Source: Actinomycetota bacterium
GTDB taxonomy: Bacteria > Actinomycetota > Acidimicrobiia > Acidimicrobiales > JAFATL01
Reading direction: 5' to 3'
Assembly: GCA_019243975.1 (NCBI GenBank)
Contig: JAFATL010000005.1
Location: 1-11,966, forward strand
DNA length: 11,966 bases
The notes beneath the pieces were generated by a model. It saw only the letters and a list, made by a program, of their open reading frames with translations. It had not been told where the DNA came from and did no database searches. Each line of letters opens with the position of its first letter. Position 1 is the first letter of the stretch. Both the position numbers and the translations under genes were made by a program. Shown in pieces: positions 7,193 through 11,966 of the stretch.

Positions 7193-8254
7193 GTGACCAA
7201 CCAGGACGACGAGACCCGCCCGGGCATCACCTACGCCGACGCCGGCGTCGACATCTCCGCGGGCGAGGCGGCGGTCGAGAAGATCAAGGCACATGTGCGC
7301 TCGACCTTCCGGCCCGGCGTCATCGGCGAGATCGGCGGCTTCGGCGGGCTGTTCGCCTTCGCCAAGGACCGCTACCGCGAGCCCGTCCTGGTCGCCTCCA
7401 CCGACGGCGTGGGCACCAAGGCCCTGGTGGCCAAGGCCACGGGCCGCTTCGCCACCATCGGCGTCGACCTGGTCGCCATGGTGGTCGACGACCTGGCGTG
7501 CCAAGGCGCCGAGCCGCTGTTCTTCCTCGACTACATCGCCGTGGGGCGGCTCGATCCCGACCACATCGAGCAGCTCGTCATCGGCATGGCCGAGGGCTGC
7601 CGTCAGGCCGGGTGCGCCCTGATCGGCGGCGAGATGGCCGAGCACCCGGGGGCCATGGAGGAGGGCGACTTCGACCTGGTCGGCTTCGCCGTCGGCGTGG
7701 TCGACCGCGACCGCCTGCTGACGGGCGAGGAGATCGGCCCTGGCGACGTGCTCATCGGGTTGCCGTCGCCCGGCCTGCGCAGCAACGGCTACTCGCTGGC
7801 CCGCCGGGTGCTGCTCGAGCACGGGGGCCGTTCCCTCGATGCGCCCGCCTACCCGGGTGCCCGCCACTCGTTGGCCGACGAGCTGCTCGAGCCGTCGGTG
7901 ATCTACTCGCCGGCGGTCGTCGACCTGCGGTCGGCGGTCGACGTGCGGGGCGCCGCCCACATCACCGGCGGCGGCATCGTGGGCAACCTCTCCCGGGTGC
8001 TGCCCCCGACGTGCAACGCCATCGTGCGCAGGGGCCGGTGGGAGACGCCGCGCATCTTCTCGGAGATCCAGCACGCGGGCGGGGTCAGCGACGCCGAGAT
8101 GGCCCGGGTGTTCAACCTCGGGATCGGCATGGTCGTGATCGTGCCCGCCGACGACGTGTTCCGGTCGCTCGACCTGCTGCGCAGCCGGGGCCACCGGGCC
8201 GTCGAGATCGGCGAGGTCGTCCCCGGCCGGGGCGCCGTCGACCTGGTGGACTAG
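7193..8254 (+). CDS. purM: Phosphoribosylformylglycinamidine cyclo-ligase (PurM, AIR synthetase)
   Basis: A 353-residue AIR synthetase. It closes the imidazole ring by converting formylglycinamidine ribonucleotide and ATP to aminoimidazole ribonucleotide, step five of purine synthesis. Family motifs are the N-terminal GITYADAGVDI (11-21), the glycine-rich GEIGGFGGLFAF (45-56), STDGVGTKALVA (69-80), VDLVAMVVDDLACQGAEPLF (91-110), GCALIGGEMAEHPG (140-153), GLRSNGYSLARRVL (194-207) and HITGGGIVGNL (256-266). I chose the GTG at 7193, 7 bp after the purF stop, because it puts the conserved TYADAGVD near the N-terminus as in the family. A GTG at 7160 would add 11 residues overlapping purF. The tight spacing indicates co-transcription with purF. 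Confidence 0.96.
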   Translation: MTNQDDETRPGITYADAGVDISAGEAAVEKIKAHVRSTFRPGVIGEIGGFGGLFAFAKDRYREPVLVASTDGVGTKALVAKATGRFATIGVDLVAMVVDDLACQGAEPLFFLDYIAVGRLDPDHIEQLVIGMAEGCRQAGCALIGGEMAEHPGAMEEGDFDLVGFAVGVVDRDRLLTGEEIGPGDVLIGLPSPGLRSNGYSLARRVLLEHGGRSLDAPAYPGARHSLADELLEPSVIYSPAVVDLRSAVDVRGAAHITGGGIVGNLSRVLPPTCNAIVRRGRWETPRIFSEIQHAGGVSDAEMARVFNLGIGMVVIVPADDVFRSLDLLRSRGHRAVEIGEVVPGRGAVDLVD

Positions 8255-8259
8255 CGCCC

Positions 8260-8679
8260 GTGCCGAGGGTCCTCATCGTCGACGACGAGCCCGACATCCT
8301 GTTGATGCTGCGCGTCAACCTGGAGGCCGACGGCTACACCACCGCCCTGGCCGCCGACGGCGAGTCGGCGCTGGAGCGCATCGGCGAGGAGACCTTCGAC
8401 CTCGTCCTGCTCGACGTGATGATGCCGGTGATGGACGGCTGGGGCGTGCTCGACCGCCTGGCCGACGAGTCGGAGGCCCCCCTCGTGATCGTGGTCTCGG
8501 CCAAGTCCTCCCGCCGTGACATGGCCCGGGCCCTGGAGATGGGGGCGGTGGCGTATGTGACCAAGCCCTTCAGCCCGGTCGACCTCAGTGCGGTCGTCGC
8601 CCGGGTGCTGGCGGCCTCGCCCACCGAGTTGGCGGCCGAGCGCGAAACGACCCTCACACGCATACGCCAAGAGGGGTGA
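8260..8679 (+). CDS. Stand-alone receiver-domain response regulator
   Basis: A 139-residue protein consisting of one CheY-like receiver domain (about 1-118) and a short charged tail with no DNA-binding or enzymatic output domain. The phosphorylation apparatus is complete: acidic pair Asp8-Asp9, phospho-acceptor Asp52 in LLDVMMPVMDGWG, Ser80 in VVSAKSS, and Lys102 in VTKPFSP. The GTG start sits 5 bp after the purM stop, so it appears to be the third gene of the purine operon. The start is set by the characteristic PRVLIVDDEPD opening. No histidine kinase is encoded nearby, so the partner kinase is probably elsewhere. Possible roles are a phospho-shuttle or a protein-protein switch acting on another complex. 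The link with purine genes may be functional or merely positional. Confidence 0.92.
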   Translation: MPRVLIVDDEPDILLMLRVNLEADGYTTALAADGESALERIGEETFDLVLLDVMMPVMDGWGVLDRLADESEAPLVIVVSAKSSRRDMARALEMGAVAYVTKPFSPVDLSAVVARVLAASPTELAAERETTLTRIRQEG

Positions 8680-8698
8680 TGGGAGGGGTAGTCACCCC
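8673..8698 (+). terminator. Candidate hairpin at the end of the purF-purM-regulator operon
   Basis: GGGGTGA (8673-8679), which includes the response regulator stop codon, pairs perfectly with TCACCCC (8692-8698) across a 12-nt loop. Within it GGGGT (8685-8689) can alternatively pair with ACCCC (8694-8698) around AGTC. No T-tract follows, so termination is uncertain. Confidence 0.3.
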
Positions 8699-8715
8699 CA
8701 TCTAGGCACGAAAAC

Positions 8716-8744
8716 CCCACGGAGCGTGGGCGAAGCTCCGCCCA
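8716..8744 (+). terminator. Second hairpin cluster with mutually exclusive stems
   Basis: Three overlapping perfect 6-bp stems are possible: CCCACG/CGTGGG (8716-8721 with 8725-8730, loop of three), CGGAGC/GCTCCG (8720-8725 with 8735-8740), and TGGGCG/CGCCCA (8727-8732 with 8739-8744). No run of T follows. It could be a rho-type or T-less actinobacterial terminator for the purine operon, or a structured leader if transcription of the bldC-like gene starts upstream. Confidence 0.35.
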
Positions 8745-8808
8745 TCTGCGGCTATCTGGGACGAGGTGTCTAGTTAGTCCAGGTGCCCAGAAATGGCCCG
8801 ACGGTGCT

Positions 8809-8821
8809 ATTGGCCACCAAT
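8809..8821. repeat. Short inverted repeat ATTGG-CCA-CCAAT upstream of the bldC-like gene
   Basis: Perfect 5-bp arms with a 3-bp centre, about 50 bp before the start of the bldC-like gene. It is operator-like in size and position, but arms this short are common by chance. I could not assign a clear -10/-35 pair in this gap. Confidence 0.25.
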
Positions 8822-8824
8822 GGG

Positions 8825-8860
8825 TCGGTGTCGAACACTTGTCTACGAAACGGACACCGA
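8825..8860 (+). promoter_or_regulatory. Perfect 8-bp inverted repeat in the bldC-like leader
   Basis: TCGGTGTC (8825-8832) and GACACCGA (8853-8860) are exact reverse complements separated by 20 nt. The right arm abuts the ribosome site AGGG (8861-8864) of the bldC-like gene. The repeat could be a binding site for a dimeric regulator, possibly the protein itself, or an RNA stem affecting ribosome access. Confidence 0.45.
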
Positions 8861-8870
8861 AGGGAACACC

Positions 8871-9068
8871 ATGCCTGACCAGAATGCACCTGACGCCCTC
8901 CTGACGCCGGCCGAGGTCGCGGCGCTCTTCCGGGTCAATCCCAAGACCGTCACGCGCTGGGCGCGCGCCGGCAAGATCACCGCCATCCGCACGCTGGGCG
9001 GCCACCGCCGCTTCCGGGCGTCGGAGATCCGTCGTTGCCTCGAGCAGATGGAGCACGAGGGCGCGTAA
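8871..9068 (+). CDS. bldC: BldC-like small MerR-family DNA-binding protein
   Basis: A 65-residue protein that is almost entirely one winged helix-turn-helix. LLTPAEVAALFRVNPKTVTR (10-29) is the recognition-helix region, followed by WARAGKITAIRTLGGHRRFR (30-49) and a short C-terminal helix SEIRRCLEQM (51-60). This matches actinobacterial BldC closely along its length. BldC proteins lack the MerR effector and dimerisation domains, bind direct repeats cooperatively, and control development in Streptomyces. The ATG at 8871 has AGGG 6 nt upstream and gives the usual BldC length; an upstream in-frame GTG at 8793 would add an unrelated N-terminal stretch. The gene stands alone between hairpin clusters and a strong terminator. 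Its function in this organism, which need not form spores, is unknown. Cys56 is not known to have a role. Confidence 0.92.
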   Translation: MPDQNAPDALLTPAEVAALFRVNPKTVTRWARAGKITAIRTLGGHRRFRASEIRRCLEQMEHEGA

Positions 9069-9081
9069 CCGTTCTTCGGTC

Positions 9082-9101
9082 CGGGGCCCACTGAGGCCCT
9101 G
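9082..9101 (+). terminator. Minor hairpin after the bldC-like gene
   Basis: CGGGGCC (9082-9088) pairs with GGCCCTG (9095-9101), including one G:U pair, around a 6-nt loop. There is no T-tract. It may be a stabilising 3' structure ahead of the stronger terminator. Confidence 0.25.
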
Positions 9102-9126
9102 ACACCGTCGGGGGGCGACACACGAG

Positions 9127-9165
9127 AACGGGCCGGACGGCTGGCACGCCGTCCGGTCCGTTTTT
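9127..9165 (+). terminator. Strong intrinsic terminator after the bldC-like gene
   Basis: Bases 9127-9141 and 9148-9162 form a 15-bp stem with a single G:U pair and the 6-nt loop TGGCAC, followed by TTTTT (9161-9165). Stem strength and T-run make this a textbook rho-independent terminator, closing the bldC-like transcript and insulating the malic enzyme gene. Confidence 0.9.
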
Positions 9166-9201
9166 CGCGCTCCGGCACTGTTCTGCGATCATCGCTCCCC
9201 C

Positions 9202-10620
<1,419 letters not shown>

Positions 10621-10629
10621 GAGGCATCC

Positions 10630-11358
10630 ATGACGGCGATAGAAGCAGTCACCTTCGACTACTGGAACACGCTCGTGTTCGAGGAACGCGGCCACCTGCG
10701 GGGCCGGCGCATGGAGGCGTGGGCGGGCATCCTCGAGGACGCCGGGTTCGCCATCGAGCGCCAGCAGCTCGACGCCGTGTTCGACGCCTCGTGGGAGCGC
10801 TACCAGGCCGCGTGGACGGCCAACGAGCAGTTCAGCGCCGTGCAGGGCGCCGAGGACGCCATGGAGCGGCTCGGGTTCGACCTCCCCGCCGTCGTGCGGG
10901 ACACGCTCCTGGAGGCGTTCGGGCGCGCCGGCGACGACGCCGAGCTCCATCTCACCGAGAACATCGAGGACTGCCTGCACACGCTCAAGGACGCGGGCGT
11001 GCGCCTCGGCATCATCTGCGACGTCGGGTTCACGGGCTCGAGCGTGCTGCGCGAGCACCTCATCCGGCGCGGGCTGCTGCCGCTGTTCGACCACTGGTCG
11101 TTCTCCGACGAGGTGGGGGCGTACAAGCCGTCGCCCGTGATCTTCGCGCACGCCCTCGAGGGCCTGGGCGGGCCCGATCCGGAGCGGGTCGCCCACGTGG
11201 GAGACCTGCGCCGCACCGACGTGGCCGGCGCGCTCGGTATGGGGATGACCGCGGTGCGCTACACCGGCGTGTTCGACGACGACTCGGCCGACATCCCCGA
11301 GGGCGATCACGTGGTGGCCGACCACGCCGAGCTGCCCGCGGTGCTGGGGTTCGCGTAA
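10630..11358 (+). CDS. HAD-superfamily hydrolase
   Basis: A 242-residue haloacid dehalogenase-fold protein. Motif I is VTFDYWNTLV: nucleophile Asp10 is present, but the +2 position, an acid/base Asp in most HAD phosphatases, is Trp12. A helical cap follows (about 25-110). Motif II LGIICDVGFTG has Cys130 where Ser/Thr is usual. Motif III has Lys166 in GAYKPSP and motif IV is HVGDLRRTDVAGA with Asp192 and Asp197. Loss of the +2 Asp is known in C-Cl-cleaving dehalogenases and in several uncharacterised HAD clades, so a simple phosphatase role should not be assumed. The ATG has GAGG 5 nt upstream and begins 9 bp after the malic enzyme stop, indicating an operon. The substrate is unknown. Confidence 0.88.
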   Translation: MTAIEAVTFDYWNTLVFEERGHLRGRRMEAWAGILEDAGFAIERQQLDAVFDASWERYQAAWTANEQFSAVQGAEDAMERLGFDLPAVVRDTLLEAFGRAGDDAELHLTENIEDCLHTLKDAGVRLGIICDVGFTGSSVLREHLIRRGLLPLFDHWSFSDEVGAYKPSPVIFAHALEGLGGPDPERVAHVGDLRRTDVAGALGMGMTAVRYTGVFDDDSADIPEGDHVVADHAELPAVLGFA

Positions 11359-11359
11359 C

Positions 11360-11381
11360 GGCGGTTTGTCACAAATCCGCC
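11360..11381 (+). terminator. Candidate hairpin after the HAD gene
   Basis: GGCGGTTTG (11360-11368) pairs with CAAA-T-CCGCC (11372-11381) around a TCA loop with one bulged T, just after the HAD stop codon. No T-run follows. It probably closes the malic enzyme-HAD transcript, but the evidence is limited to the stem. Confidence 0.4.
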
Positions 11382-11427
11382 AACCTCGGTCAGTATCGTG
11401 AGGCTGGGCGGCTCGGGAGGGGGGCCC

Positions 11428-11966
11428 GTGGAGAACCTCGACTTCGAGATCGAGATCGACCTGGCGTCGGGTCGCGACTATCCGGTGGCTGTCGTGCACT
11501 CGCCCGCGGGCGAGGGCCGGGGCACGTTGCACTTCCCGTACGACGAGCTGGCGCTCGACAACCACCTGACCAAGCTGCAGCTGGCCCTGCTCAACTCGGG
11601 TCGTGGCCAACGGCGCGTGGTGCCGGCCGAGGAGCGGACGGTGCGCGAGTTCGGCACCGCCCTGTTCGACGCGCTGTTCGCGGGCGAGGTGCGCACCCTG
11701 CTCGACGTGAGCCGTCACGAGGCCCGCAGCAAGGGCACGGGGCTGCGGGTGAAGCTGCGGTGCCGGGCGCCCGAGCTGGCGGCCCTGCCATGGGAGTTCC
11801 TCTTCGACACCGAGGTCGACGAGTACCTGTGCCTGTCGAGGCAGACGCCGCTCGTCCGCTACCTCGAGGTGTCGACGCCGTGCGAGCCGCTCAAGGTCTC
11901 GTTGCCGCTGCGCATCCTCGGCGTGGTTGCCAGCCCGAAAGACCTCGACGCCCTCGACGTCGACCG
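11428..11966 (+). CDS. CHAT-domain (caspase-like) protein, N-terminal part, truncated by the right edge
   Basis: The frame is open from a GTG at 11428 to the window end, giving 179 residues. GGGAGGGGGG lies immediately upstream as a ribosome site. The visible part contains GLRVKLRCRAPELAALPWEF (105-124), FLFD (124-127), YLCLSRQTPLVRYLEV (133-148) and PLRILGVVASPKDLDALDVD, the conserved lead-in of CHAT peptidase domains. In that family the LPWExLYD and LRIL..VASP segments precede the catalytic His and Cys, which would lie beyond 11966 and cannot be checked. CHAT proteins are often fused to TPR, WD40, TIR or other modules and act in signalling, programmed cell death or defence. No partner is visible in the window. 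It lies 69 bp after the HAD gene, probably in its own transcription unit. Confidence 0.8.
   Translation, partial: MENLDFEIEIDLASGRDYPVAVVHSPAGEGRGTLHFPYDELALDNHLTKLQLALLNSGRGQRRVVPAEERTVREFGTALFDALFAGEVRTLLDVSRHEARSKGTGLRVKLRCRAPELAALPWEFLFDTEVDEYLCLSRQTPLVRYLEVSTPCEPLKVSLPLRILGVVASPKDLDALDVD

Noticed and set aside
5644..7230. A 528-codon minus-strand frame opposite purF.
   Set aside because: It mirrors purF almost exactly and has biased, low-complexity composition without recognisable motifs. The plus-strand purF is unambiguous.
7088..8194. A 368-codon minus-strand frame opposite purM.
   Set aside because: Antisense shadow of purM with the same biased composition and no motif.
11366..11399. 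TTGTCA and TATCGT as a promoter for the CHAT gene.
   Set aside because: The spacer is 22 bp, too long for a standard sigma-70 promoter, and the -35 lies inside the post-HAD hairpin. A different promoter is likely but not visible.

Overview
The window is a GC-rich, densely packed bacterial chromosome segment of ordinary housekeeping and cell-envelope character. GTG starts are frequent, genes overlap by a few bases, and there is a BldC-type small MerR-family regulator and a malic enzyme with an N-terminal ACT domain. Together these point to a high-GC actinobacterium. An Acidimicrobiia-like lineage is my best guess, but that is inference from gene style and not from a marker gene. I see no rRNA, tRNA, CRISPR array, insertion sequence or prophage gene.

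Positions 1-2285 (minus strand) hold a nucleotide-sugar module, transcribed leftward: glucose-1-phosphate cytidylyltransferase (RfbF-like), a CDP-glucose 4,6-dehydratase-like SDR protein, and a second SDR epimerase/reductase cut by the left edge. All three overlap, so they look translationally coupled. They would make CDP-glucose, then CDP-4-keto-6-deoxyglucose, then a reduced or epimerised deoxysugar. Diverging from them at 2413 is a membrane polyprenyl-phosphate glycosylphosphotransferase, which would start assembly of a surface glycan. An unrecognised acidic coiled-coil protein follows it (3871-4803).

A PHP-domain phosphoesterase (minus, 4811-5647) converges on the coiled-coil gene. It diverges from purF (5674-7185) across only 26 bp. 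purF, purM (7193-8254) and a stand-alone receiver-domain response regulator (8260-8679) form a tight rightward operon: two steps of de novo purine synthesis plus a signalling protein. After a 191-bp gap containing several hairpins comes the BldC-like regulator (8871-9068), closed by a strong intrinsic terminator (9127-9165). Then follow an ACT-malic enzyme (9202-10620), a HAD-family hydrolase 9 bp behind it (10630-11358), and the 5' part of a CHAT-domain (caspase-like) protein that runs off the right edge (from 11428).

Most of the window is conventional. The points most worth a second look are the truncated CHAT gene, the receiver-only regulator in a purine operon, the coiled-coil partner of the glycan-initiating transferase, altered catalytic motifs in the partial SDR protein and the HAD protein, and palindromes at the PHP/purF junction and in the bldC leader. 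No gap between genes exceeds 191 bp, and I do not see a clear previously undescribed multi-gene system within these limits.
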